The position numbers were made by a program, and so were the translations under genes. Positions 17,788 to 25,927 of a DNA stretch of 64,000 nucleotides are shown here, piece after piece (position 1 is the stretch's first letter; each line of letters starts with the position of its first letter). Below the pieces are notes generated by a model that made no database searches, was not told where the DNA came from, and saw only the letters and a program-made list of their open reading frames with translations. This DNA comes from Clostridiales bacterium (GTDB taxonomy: Bacteria > Bacillota > Clostridia > Lachnospirales > Lachnospiraceae): the NCBI GenBank assembly GCA_012519695.1, contig JAAYPT010000104.1, positions 21,127 to 85,126 of the forward strand, in the 5' to 3' direction.

Positions 17788-20409
17788 CTAGATTTGTAGT
17801 CCTTCCAACAATTCTTTCATTGGGCGATTTTTTTCTCCCATCTGATTTTCTATATATTGTTGCTTATTTTCTTCTGCTACTCTTTTAATTTCTTCCTTCA
17901 ATTCTCTAGCCGATATGAGCAAACAATCCTGCCCTCTAATAATAATCTGCTCTAATCCATCCGAGGTTGCCACTGTTACCCGATACTTTCTTCCGTTTTC
18001 GTGGGCAAACTTTTCAATATATTGATCCGCTGTCTCTGCTTCCGCTGTAAATACTACATGGATATTATGATAATCAGTAACTTCTGCCACATGCCCCTTG
18101 ACACGGTAAGCGTCAAATACAACGATTAAATTGCACTTACGAATTCCCTGATAATTACATAAAATATCCAACAGTTTTCCCCTTGCTCCATCTAAATTTT
18201 CTTCTGCAAGTTCCGCTAATTCTTCCCAAGCATGAATCACGTTATACCCATCTACCAATAGATATTCTTCTTCTGACTTCTTTGGTTGATATGTTCTGGT
18301 TACAGGTGCTATTTCTACCGACCTTCGTTTCTTCCCATATCCTGCCTTTCCGGCATTTTTTTCCTTTTTATTTGCTCCATAAGTTCTATCTAAAATAGCA
18401 TCAATTTCTTCCGTATCAATCCACATATCTTCGGTGTAATCTATAAATACGGGAACTTCTTGGCTCTGTACTGTTTTTTCCTGTTCCAAGGTACTTTCCA
18501 AATGCATATAATTCTTGACTTCATCCCAACTTACCACAAATCCCGCACCATGGGCACAAAATACAGAACCTGTTGGATTTGCCAAATCTGCTTCTGAATC
18601 ATATCCCTTTGCTGCAATGACTTCTTCCGCATTATGACATGGTCCATATCCGGAAATATTACAAAAGATTCTTCCTTCTCCCTTCGTATAAGCAGTCACT
18701 TCCTTTTGATAATCCTGAAGCAATGCCACAGGTGCCTTACCGATAAGTACTGCCTGTCCATCCTGAATCTGCGGTGTCCCAAATCTGCCACACATTCGTT
18801 CTAAATCAGTCATTGCCCGACCAATACTTCCCTCCGGCACTTCTAACCGAAAGGCATAGTATGGTTCCAGTAATACTGACTGCGCCTGTTTTAAGCCCTG
18901 ACGAACTGCCCGATAGGTTGCCTGACGAAAATCTCCCCCTTCGGTATGCTTCTGGTGTGCACGCCCTGCTGTCAATGTGATTTTTATATCGGTAATGGGA
19001 GCACCTATTAATACTCCCTTATGTTCCTTCTCCTCTAAATGGGTTAAAATCAATCGCTGCCAATTACGACTTAGTAAATCCTCATTACATTCTGTTGCAA
19101 ACTGCAGCCCACTCCCCGACTCACCCGGTTCCAGCCTAAGATGCACTTCTGCATAATGTCTTAATGGTTCAAAATGTCCCACACCTTCTACTACGTTTTG
19201 TATCGTTTCTTTATATACAATACTTCCTGTTCCAAAAGACACTTCTATTCCAAAACGTTCCTGTATCAGATATTTTAAAATCTCTATCTGAACTTCTCCC
19301 ATCACCTGTACACGAATTTCTTTTAACTGTTCGTCCCAGACAATGTGAAGCTCCGGTTCCTCCTCTTCTAACAAACGAAGTTTGGGAAGAAATGCCGCCG
19401 CATCTATCTCCTCTGGAAGTTCTATCTGATAGGTCAACACCGGTTCTAAAATAGGAGCTGCTTTTTTCGATTCTACTCCGAATCCTTCTCCCGGATGTGT
19501 CTGGCTTAATCCTGTAACCGCACAAACAGTTCCCGCCTCTGCCTCTTCTACTGTACTGTATTTTTCCCCGGAATAAATGCGAATCTGATTAATTTTTTCC
19601 TGTTGTCCCGGAAGAATGGTTTTTACTTTAAGCGTTCCTCCTGTAATTTTAAGATAGGTCAGACGATTGCCTTGTTCATCCCTTGCAATCTTAAATACAC
19701 GCGCCCCAAATTCACTATCATATACCGGCTCTTTACTATATGTTTTTATTCCTTCTATAAATTTGTCTATTCCCTGTTCTTTTAACGCAGAACCAAAAAA
19801 ACACGGAAAAGCCTGCCGTGTCTGTATGAGCTTTTGCATTTCTTCTATTTCAATAGTTCCCTGTTCTAAAAACTGTTCCATTGCCTCTTCACTACACATG
19901 GCAAGGCTATCGTAAAAGCTCTCCGAGTGTGCTTGAGAAAAGTCTATACAATTTTCCGATAAGTTCTCCTGTAACTCTTTTAACAATAACTGCTTATCGG
20001 TTCCTGCCTGATCCATTTTATTGATAAATAAAAAAACTGGTATTTGATATCTTTTTAACAATTGCCACAAAGTTCTGGTATGCCCCTGTACACCATCTGC
20101 ACCACTCACAACTAAAATAGCATAATCTAACACTTGCAGCGTTCGTTCCATCTCTGCTGAAAAGTCTACATGTCCCGGAGTGTCTAATAAGGTAATCTCC
20201 TGCTCTCCAAGTTTTATTTGCGCCTGTTTTGAAAAAATAGTAATTCCTCTTTCACGCTCTAACACATAGTTATCTAAGAAAGCATCCTGATTATCTACTC
20301 TTCCCATTTTTCGGATGCTTCCACTATGATAAAGCAATGCTTCTGATAAAGTTGTCTTTCCGGCATCTACATGCGCCATAATCCCAAATACCATTTTTGT
20401 ATTTTTCAT
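17788..20409 (-). CDS. TetM-like ribosomal protection GTPase fused to a YacP/Rae1-like NYN domain
   Basis: An 873-residue translation-factor GTPase. The G domain has AHVDAGKTTLSEALL (12-26), DTPGHVDF (75-82) and NKMD (~129-132). Domains II-V of the EF-G/TetM fold run to about residue 650 and include the TetM-family TAGRAHQKHTEGGDFRQATY block. After a basic linker (~685-720) comes a C-terminal NYN domain opening with YLLVDGYNVIHAWEEL and containing VVFDAY and VATSDGLEQ, as in YacP. B. subtilis YacP (Rae1) is a ribosome-bound A-site endonuclease. The fusion would deliver a nuclease to the site where the GTPase acts (inference). True tetracycline resistance is not assured. It is a single-gene transcript upstream of nothing obvious. 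Confidence 0.88.
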   Translation of the reverse strand: MKNTKMVFGIMAHVDAGKTTLSEALLYHSGSIRKMGRVDNQDAFLDNYVLERERGITIFSKQAQIKLGEQEITLLDTPGHVDFSAEMERTLQVLDYAILVVSGADGVQGHTRTLWQLLKRYQIPVFLFINKMDQAGTDKQLLLKELQENLSENCIDFSQAHSESFYDSLAMCSEEAMEQFLEQGTIEIEEMQKLIQTRQAFPCFFGSALKEQGIDKFIEGIKTYSKEPVYDSEFGARVFKIARDEQGNRLTYLKITGGTLKVKTILPGQQEKINQIRIYSGEKYSTVEEAEAGTVCAVTGLSQTHPGEGFGVESKKAAPILEPVLTYQIELPEEIDAAAFLPKLRLLEEEEPELHIVWDEQLKEIRVQVMGEVQIEILKYLIQERFGIEVSFGTGSIVYKETIQNVVEGVGHFEPLRHYAEVHLRLEPGESGSGLQFATECNEDLLSRNWQRLILTHLEEKEHKGVLIGAPITDIKITLTAGRAHQKHTEGGDFRQATYRAVRQGLKQAQSVLLEPYYAFRLEVPEGSIGRAMTDLERMCGRFGTPQIQDGQAVLIGKAPVALLQDYQKEVTAYTKGEGRIFCNISGYGPCHNAEEVIAAKGYDSEADLANPTGSVFCAHGAGFVVSWDEVKNYMHLESTLEQEKTVQSQEVPVFIDYTEDMWIDTEEIDAILDRTYGANKKEKNAGKAGYGKKRRSVEIAPVTRTYQPKKSEEEYLLVDGYNVIHAWEELAELAEENLDGARGKLLDILCNYQGIRKCNLIVVFDAYRVKGHVAEVTDYHNIHVVFTAEAETADQYIEKFAHENGRKYRVTVATSDGLEQIIIRGQDCLLISARELKEEIKRVAEENKQQYIENQMGEKNRPMKELLEGLQI

Positions 20410-20458
20410 TCTGCTTTTCTTCCTATTTTCCTATGTATTTATCTATATTTTAACATGG

Positions 20459-20501
20459 AAAGAAGGTCTTTGCCACCCTTCTTGTTGCAAAGACCTTCTT
20501 T
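20459..20501 (-). terminator. Terminator after ptsI
   Basis: AAAGAAGGTCTTTGC (20459-20473) and GCAAAGACCTTCTTT (20487-20501) form a perfect 15-bp stem 8 nt after the ptsI stop. The T-run on the minus strand is short (TTTC). An extended -10 (TGTTAAAAT, TAAAAT at 20447-20452) follows directly and may start the TetM-like transcript. Confidence 0.75.
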
Positions 20502-20508
20502 TTCTCTT

Positions 20509-22131
20509 CTATTTTCCGCTTTCTGTCTGACGAATAATTTTTCTAATTGGAAGCACAAATCCCGGTGAAACAGATAACTCATCAATTCCCATTTTGATAA
20601 ATGTTTCTGTGAGTGTGGTATCTGCACCTAATTCTCCACAAATTCCAACCCAGCAGTTATGAGCATGTCCGTTATCGATTACGGTCTGTATCAGTCTTAA
20701 AATTGCCGGATGATGTGCATCATAGAAAGAATCTAATTTTGCATTCTGCCGGTCAATCGCCAAGGTATACTGTGTCAGGTCATTGGTTCCAATGCTGAAA
20801 AAGTCTACTTCTTTTGCCAATTCATCACTCATTACCGCTGCCGCAGGAGTTTCAATCATAATTCCCTGCTCTACTTCGCCATATGGAACTCCTTCCTGCT
20901 CCAACTCCGCCTTTACTTCTGCCACAATCTCTTTTATTTTCTTTACTTCTGCTACTGAAATAATCATCGGATACATAATGGCAATATTTCCATACTTCGC
21001 CGCACGAAGCAATGCTCGCAACTGTGTTTTAAAGATATCCGTCTGTGACAAACAGATACGAATTGCACGATATCCCATTGCCGGATTTTCTTCTTTTTCT
21101 AAATGAAAGTAATCTACCTGCTTATCTGCACCAATATCTAAGGTACGAATAATTACTTTCTTACCCGCCATGCGCTCAGCTACTGTTTTATAAGCAAAGA
21201 ATTGTTCTTCTTCTGTTGGAAAGTGATCCTTTTCTAAATACAAAAATTCACTACGGAACAATCCGATACCTGCTGCATCATTTTTAAGTACCCCTGCCAC
21301 ATCTGATACATTTCCAATGTTTGCATACAACTTAATCTTACGTCCATCCTTCGTAATATCTTCTTTTCCTTTTAGTTCTAACAGCAATTCCCGTTCTTCT
21401 AACAATCTCTTCTGTTTTCCCTGCATTTCGTCTAAAACGGCTGGTGTAGGTTCTACATACAAAATACCTGTAAATCCATCTACCACTGCCATTTTGCCAT
21501 TCCATTCTTTCTGAATCTTGACACCAATCAATGCTGGAATATTCATAGTTCTTGCCAAAATAGCTGTATGAGAATTGGTAGACCCTTGTTCCGTTACAAA
21601 TGCCAACAATTTTTCCTTATCCATCTGTACCGTTTCACTAGGTGCCAAATCTTCTGCAACCAGAATAATTGGTTCTTCCAAGTCATTGATATCTCCACCA
21701 TTTCCACAAAGTACAGATACTACCCGGTCTGAAATATCTTTGATATCCGCTGCTCTTGCGCTGAAGTATTCATCCTCCATTTCCGCAAACATGTTAGAAA
21801 AATTATCTCCTGTCATGGCTACTGCATATTCTGCATTTACCTGTTGCTGTTCAATCATATTGCGGATAGAATCATTATAATCTTCATCTTCCAACATCAT
21901 TTCATGCACTTCAAATACTGCTGCATTTACCTCACCAACTTCTTTGCATGCCTTTTCATACAGCTTTCGTAATTGAGCAATTGCAGTTTCTTTCGCCTTT
22001 TCATAACGTTCCATTTCCGCTTTCACATCTTCAATCGTGTGGCGTTTTACTTCTGCCTGCTGCTTTTCATAAAACAATATTCTTCCGATTGCAATTCCCT
22101 GAAAAATTGATTTGCCACTATATGTTTCCAT
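20509..22131 (-). CDS. ptsI: PTS enzyme I (phosphoenolpyruvate-protein phosphotransferase)
   Basis: A 540-residue cytosolic enzyme I that passes phosphate from PEP to HPr. The phospho-histidine lies in GSTNSHTAILAR (~184-195). The PEP-binding C-terminal barrel shows GIGLFRSEFLYLE (~286-298), MGYRAIRICL (~355) and SIGTNDLTQYTLA (~447-459). It is directly downstream of ptsH (14 nt) with AGGAGG before the ATG, and a stem-loop follows the TAG stop. The length is slightly below the usual ~570, mainly through a short C-terminus, but all motifs are present. Confidence 0.95.
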   Translation of the reverse strand: METYSGKSIFQGIAIGRILFYEKQQAEVKRHTIEDVKAEMERYEKAKETAIAQLRKLYEKACKEVGEVNAAVFEVHEMMLEDEDYNDSIRNMIEQQQVNAEYAVAMTGDNFSNMFAEMEDEYFSARAADIKDISDRVVSVLCGNGGDINDLEEPIILVAEDLAPSETVQMDKEKLLAFVTEQGSTNSHTAILARTMNIPALIGVKIQKEWNGKMAVVDGFTGILYVEPTPAVLDEMQGKQKRLLEERELLLELKGKEDITKDGRKIKLYANIGNVSDVAGVLKNDAAGIGLFRSEFLYLEKDHFPTEEEQFFAYKTVAERMAGKKVIIRTLDIGADKQVDYFHLEKEENPAMGYRAIRICLSQTDIFKTQLRALLRAAKYGNIAIMYPMIISVAEVKKIKEIVAEVKAELEQEGVPYGEVEQGIMIETPAAAVMSDELAKEVDFFSIGTNDLTQYTLAIDRQNAKLDSFYDAHHPAILRLIQTVIDNGHAHNCWVGICGELGADTTLTETFIKMGIDELSVSPGFVLPIRKIIRQTESGK

Positions 22132-22145
22132 TGGTTTCCTCCTGC

Positions 22146-22403
22146 TTATAAATTCTCCTGAAAGAATTTTTCCATCTGTGCAGCCACTTCTTCTTCATTG
22201 TCACCTTCTACCGTAACGGTAACTTCGTTTCCACATTTTACTCCTAAACTCATAATTGCCATCAATTTGGTTGCATCTGCACTTTTTCCGTTACATGAAA
22301 TGGTAACTTTTGAATCAAATCCCTTTGCTTCTTTTACTAAAAGTCCTGCTGGTCTTGCATGAATTCCTACTTCATCTGTAACCTTATATTGAAATGTTTT
22401 CAT
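22146..22403 (-). CDS. ptsH: PTS phosphocarrier HPr (Ser46 replaced)
   Basis: An 85-residue HPr. His15 in GIHARPAG accepts phosphate from enzyme I, encoded just downstream. Aligned to B. subtilis HPr, the regulatory Ser46 (in KSIMG) is Lys here (TKLMA), so HPr kinase could not phosphorylate that site. CcpA-type catabolite repression through this protein is therefore not expected. It lies between the antiterminator gene and ptsI, so the order glcT-like, ptsH, ptsI suggests co-transcription. Confidence 0.95.
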   Translation of the reverse strand: MKTFQYKVTDEVGIHARPAGLLVKEAKGFDSKVTISCNGKSADATKLMAIMSLGVKCGNEVTVTVEGDNEEEVAAQMEKFFQENL

Positions 22404-22428
22404 TATTATTTCCTCACTTTCTATTTCA

Positions 22429-23265
22429 CTAACTGTCTATTTCACTGTCACACACTCGCTCTATATGCATGGCTAAATAGCCGATTTCAATTTCCGGTAA
22501 TTCTATCCGTAAAGCATGAGAAAGATGTGTGCACACAGCATCTGCGATTCGAAAAGAATTTGGAAACTGACTTTCAATATAGTCATTCATATCCAACTTC
22601 AATTCTTCACCTGTCATGCCTCGTGCCGCCATATATTTTATATGATTCATCAAACGATTATAAGAAAGTGTCTGTACGTCAATTTTACTTCCTTTTTCTT
22701 CCTCAATCATGGCTATGCACTCACGCACTGCTGCTGCAATCTGCATGGCATTAGATACCTTTTCATCACAAATAGACGAATGCACATGCAATGCAATATA
22801 TCCCACTTCATCCTTATCAATAGAAACTCCTTCTATCTGCTGTAACAGTGTTTCTGCTAATTCTGCAATCTTGTATTCTTTATAAAATAATACTTGTATA
22901 TCCTGTGTCAAAGGATTGCTGATTTGCTCACCTTTTCGTATTCTTTCCACTGCAAAAGCAATGTGATCTGCCATAGGGAAGAGTATGCTTCTGTCAATCT
23001 TTCCGAATTCTTCCTCTGCTTTTGTTAAAATTGTATTGGAAATTTCTAAATATACCGGATCGATATCTCGTACCAGTTCTCTGGCATTTCCACGTTCGGA
23101 ATCCGACTGGAGAGAATAAATTCTAACATCTTCTCCCGGTTCTATGTGCTCTGCTACTTTTTTTCCAAATCCAATTCCTTTTCCCAAAAGAAGATATTCC
23201 TTGGCGCTGTTTTCTTTTACTGCTAATAATGCATTATGATTTAATGCCTTGGTAACACGATACAT
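22429..23265 (-). CDS. BglG/LicT-family transcriptional antiterminator (GlcT-like)
   Basis: A 278-residue protein with an N-terminal RNA-binding CAT domain (residues 1-55: LNHNALLAV, LLLGKGIGFGKK) and two PTS regulation domains, PRD1 (~70-165, conserved His in MADHIAFAVER) and PRD2 (~175-275, IKYMAARGM and LSHALRIEL with MHIERV). It should bind a RAT RNA and prevent termination when its PRDs are in the right phosphorylation state. It lies 21 nt downstream of the EIICBA gene, whose leader holds a matching RAT, so the sugar permease is almost certainly its target. Confidence 0.92.
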   Translation of the reverse strand: MYRVTKALNHNALLAVKENSAKEYLLLGKGIGFGKKVAEHIEPGEDVRIYSLQSDSERGNARELVRDIDPVYLEISNTILTKAEEEFGKIDRSILFPMADHIAFAVERIRKGEQISNPLTQDIQVLFYKEYKIAELAETLLQQIEGVSIDKDEVGYIALHVHSSICDEKVSNAMQIAAAVRECIAMIEEEKGSKIDVQTLSYNRLMNHIKYMAARGMTGEELKLDMNDYIESQFPNSFRIADAVCTHLSHALRIELPEIEIGYLAMHIERVCDSEIDS

Positions 23266-23286
23266 ACTCTTTCCTTCCCCTATGAT

Positions 23287-25413
23287 TTATTCATAAATGT
23301 CTACGGCAAATAAATCTTCGCCTGCTTTTATTTTTCCTGTCTTTACCATACGAATCTTTTGATTGTCTGATAAATCAGTGCACAAAATCGGTGATACTAA
23401 GGATGGGGCATGACTCTTGATATATTCTAAATCAATCTTTATCAATGCATCACCTTTTTTTACTTTTGCCCCTTCTTCTACCAGTACCTCAAATCCTTCT
23501 CCATTTAACTTTACCGTATCAATTCCAATATGAAGAAGCATTTCCATACCATCTTCTGTTTCTAATCCAATTGCATGTTTTGTTGGGAAAACAAAACTTA
23601 CAGTAGCATCAACCGGAGCTTTTACTGTATCTTCTGTTGGCTCTACTACCGCTCCGTCTCCCATCATTTTTCCTGCAAATCCTTCATCCGGTGCTGTTTC
23701 TAATTCTGCTGCATTTCCATCAAACGGACTGGCAATCATAACGGTCTTTACTACTTTTCCTGACTTTGCAGAATCCTGACTTTGTTCTTCCTGCTGACTG
23801 GGAACAGATGTTTCTATGTTCTCTTCATCTGGTGCTGTTTCTAAATAATCTTCTAAGTCCGACTTAATTACAGTAACCTTTGGTCCATAGATAATCTGCA
23901 CTCCCAGCCCTTTTCGTATTACACCAGATGCTCCTGTTGATTTGAGCAGTGCTTCATCTACTTTTGCTGAATCAAATACTGTACAACGCAAACGTGTTGC
24001 ACAACAATCTACATCAGAAATATTTTTCTTTCCTCCAAGACCTGCACAAATCATACGAGACAATTGATTTTCATTTTCTTTTTCACCGTTTTTCTTAGCT
24101 TCTACATCTTTTCTTGTGTAAAGCTTTACGTCATCTCCATCTTCACGACCAGGTGTTTTAAAGTCAAACTTTTTAATTAAGAAGGAGAACATAAAATAGT
24201 ATACTACAAAATAACCAATTCCTACTACTACAATCCATATCCAACTGGTCTTTTCATTTCCCTGCAAAATTCCATATAAAAACAAATCAATAAGACCACC
24301 GGAAAATGTCATTCCCACTCCTACATTTAACACATGCATCAACATATATGCAAGACCTGCAAATACACAGTGAATCACATATAATACCGGTGCTACAAAT
24401 AAAAATGTAAATTCAAGAGGTTCTGTAATACCTGTCAGCATAGAAGTCAATGCTGCAGACATCAATAAACCACCTACCACTTTTCTCTTTTCCGGCTTTG
24501 CAGTACGATACATTGCAAGTGCTGCACCCGGAAGTCCAAATATCATAAGTGGGAACTTACCAGACATAAATCTGGTTGCACCTACAAAGAAATGTTTTAC
24601 AGATGGGTCTGCCAACTGTGCAAAGAAAATGTTCTGTGCACCTTCTACCATCTGTCCAGCTACCTCCTTAGTTCCGCCCACTGCTGTCTGCCAGAAAGGC
24701 AAATAAAATACATGATGTAAACCAAATGGAATCAATGCTCGTTCCATTACTCCATATACCCAAGTTCCACCATAACCAGATGCTAATACTACATTACCTA
24801 CACTGTAAATACCCTGCTGAACTACCGGCCAGATAAAGAACATGGCAATTCCCACTACTACATAAACTAAAGCAGAAATAATAGGAACAAATCTTGTACC
24901 ACCAAAGAAGGATAATACTTGTGGCAATTCAATTTTATAAAAACGATTGTGTAATGCCGCAACCCCAAGTCCTACAATAATTCCGCCGAATACACCCATC
25001 TGAAGTGAAGTAATGCCTACTACATCTGCGGTAGCTCCTTTCAGCATCGCTTCTTTTCCACCATTAATGGTAATCATTGCACTGATAGAAGCATGCATAA
25101 TAAAGAATGCAATTACCGCTGCTAATGCTGCCACTTCTTTTTCTTTTTTTGCCATACCAATTGCTACTCCCATAGCAAATAAAATCGGCAGGTTTGCAAA
25201 TATAATATTACCTGCATCACTCATTACGGTAAAAATCATATACGGAATCGTTCCTGGTCCCATAGCTTTTAATAAACCGTAAGTTTCCAACATGGTTTCA
25301 TTGGTAAAAGATCCACCAACACCAAGTAAAAGTCCTGCCACCGGCAGAATTGCAATCGGAAGCATAAAAGATCTTCCTACTCGTTGAAGAACACCAAAAA
25401 TCTTGTCTTTCAT
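23287..25413 (-). CDS. PTS glucose-type EIICBA permease
   Basis: A 708-residue fused permease. The EIIC membrane domain (~1-400) has GRSFMLPIAILPVAGLLLG near the start and the GITEPLEFTFLFVAP motif (~380). The EIIB domain (~455-530) carries the phospho-cysteine in DVDCCATRLR. The EIIA domain (~575-708) carries the active histidine in LLHIGIDTVKL. The C-B-A order and motifs fit glucose (PtsG) or N-acetylglucosamine permeases. Specificity cannot be fixed, but the GlcT-like partner favours glucose. Expression is controlled by the RAT/terminator at 25541-25612. Confidence 0.92.
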   Translation of the reverse strand: MKDKIFGVLQRVGRSFMLPIAILPVAGLLLGVGGSFTNETMLETYGLLKAMGPGTIPYMIFTVMSDAGNIIFANLPILFAMGVAIGMAKKEKEVAALAAVIAFFIMHASISAMITINGGKEAMLKGATADVVGITSLQMGVFGGIIVGLGVAALHNRFYKIELPQVLSFFGGTRFVPIISALVYVVVGIAMFFIWPVVQQGIYSVGNVVLASGYGGTWVYGVMERALIPFGLHHVFYLPFWQTAVGGTKEVAGQMVEGAQNIFFAQLADPSVKHFFVGATRFMSGKFPLMIFGLPGAALAMYRTAKPEKRKVVGGLLMSAALTSMLTGITEPLEFTFLFVAPVLYVIHCVFAGLAYMLMHVLNVGVGMTFSGGLIDLFLYGILQGNEKTSWIWIVVVGIGYFVVYYFMFSFLIKKFDFKTPGREDGDDVKLYTRKDVEAKKNGEKENENQLSRMICAGLGGKKNISDVDCCATRLRCTVFDSAKVDEALLKSTGASGVIRKGLGVQIIYGPKVTVIKSDLEDYLETAPDEENIETSVPSQQEEQSQDSAKSGKVVKTVMIASPFDGNAAELETAPDEGFAGKMMGDGAVVEPTEDTVKAPVDATVSFVFPTKHAIGLETEDGMEMLLHIGIDTVKLNGEGFEVLVEEGAKVKKGDALIKIDLEYIKSHAPSLVSPILCTDLSDNQKIRMVKTGKIKAGEDLFAVDIYE

Positions 25414-25540
25414 CTGTTATTCACTCCTTTTTATTTTTGGGGGATACTTTGTATCTTGTCCAGCCTTTCCCTACTTTATAACCTATGAAGAACTTCTTTT
25501 TCCTGTTCTGTATTCAATCGGAAGCAATTTATAATTGTAT

Positions 25541-25612
25541 AAAAAAGGCATTAACACACATAAATATCCCATTATTTATGTATAGTTAATGCCTGCCGTT
25601 CCAGTAACATAC
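25541..25612 (-). promoter_or_regulatory. RAT antiterminator and overlapping terminator in the EIICBA leader
   Basis: On the minus strand the RAT-like sequence TATGTTACTGGAAC followed by GGCAGGCATTAAC spans 25585-25612 and matches the LicT/SacY/GlcT consensus (TGTTACTG, then GCAGGCA). Its 3' end is the 5' arm of an intrinsic terminator: GGCATTAAC (25585-25593) pairs with GTTAATGCC (25547-25555), followed by TTTTTT (25541-25546). The two structures are mutually exclusive. Confidence 0.93.
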
Positions 25613-25621
25613 TATGTATAT

Positions 25622-25650
25622 AGAATAGCATTAATCCTCTTACTTGTCTA
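25622..25650 (-). promoter_or_regulatory. Promoter of the EIICBA operon
   Basis: Minus-strand TAGACA (25645-25650), a 17-bp spacer and TATTCT (25622-25627) preceded by TG (extended -10). The predicted start is only a few bases before the RAT. Confidence 0.7.
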
Positions 25651-25668
25651 GCAATTTTTTTCTTATTT

Positions 25669-25926
25669 CTATAAATTTTCTTCAAAAAATTCTTCCATTT
25701 CAGCGACTGCCTTTTCCTCATTTTCTCCTTCGACGCTTACAGTCACTTCATCGAAACATCCTACCCCAAGACTCATAATATCATTTAATTTTGTTGCATC
25801 TGCATTTTTCCCACCAAAGGAAACAATTACTTTACAACCACACTCTTTTGCTGCTCTTGTCAATCTTCCTGCAGGTCTTGCATGAATCCCAACTTCTTCT
25901 GTAATTTTGTACTGAAATGTTCTCAT
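25669..25926 (-). CDS. HPr-like phosphocarrier (second copy)
   Basis: An 85-residue HPr paralogue with the active His15 (GIHARPAG) but TKLND in place of KSIMG. It therefore lacks Ser46, and it also replaces the hydrophobic residue at position 48 (Met in most HPr proteins) by Asn in the surface that docks enzyme I and HPr kinase. It starts 1 nt after the GGDEF gene ends, pointing to co-expression with a membrane cyclase rather than with ptsI. Possible roles are a dedicated carrier for another PTS or a signalling link between PTS state and the cyclase (inference). Confidence 0.9.
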   Translation of the reverse strand: MRTFQYKITEEVGIHARPAGRLTRAAKECGCKVIVSFGGKNADATKLNDIMSLGVGCFDEVTVSVEGENEEKAVAEMEEFFEENL

Positions 25927-25927
25927 T

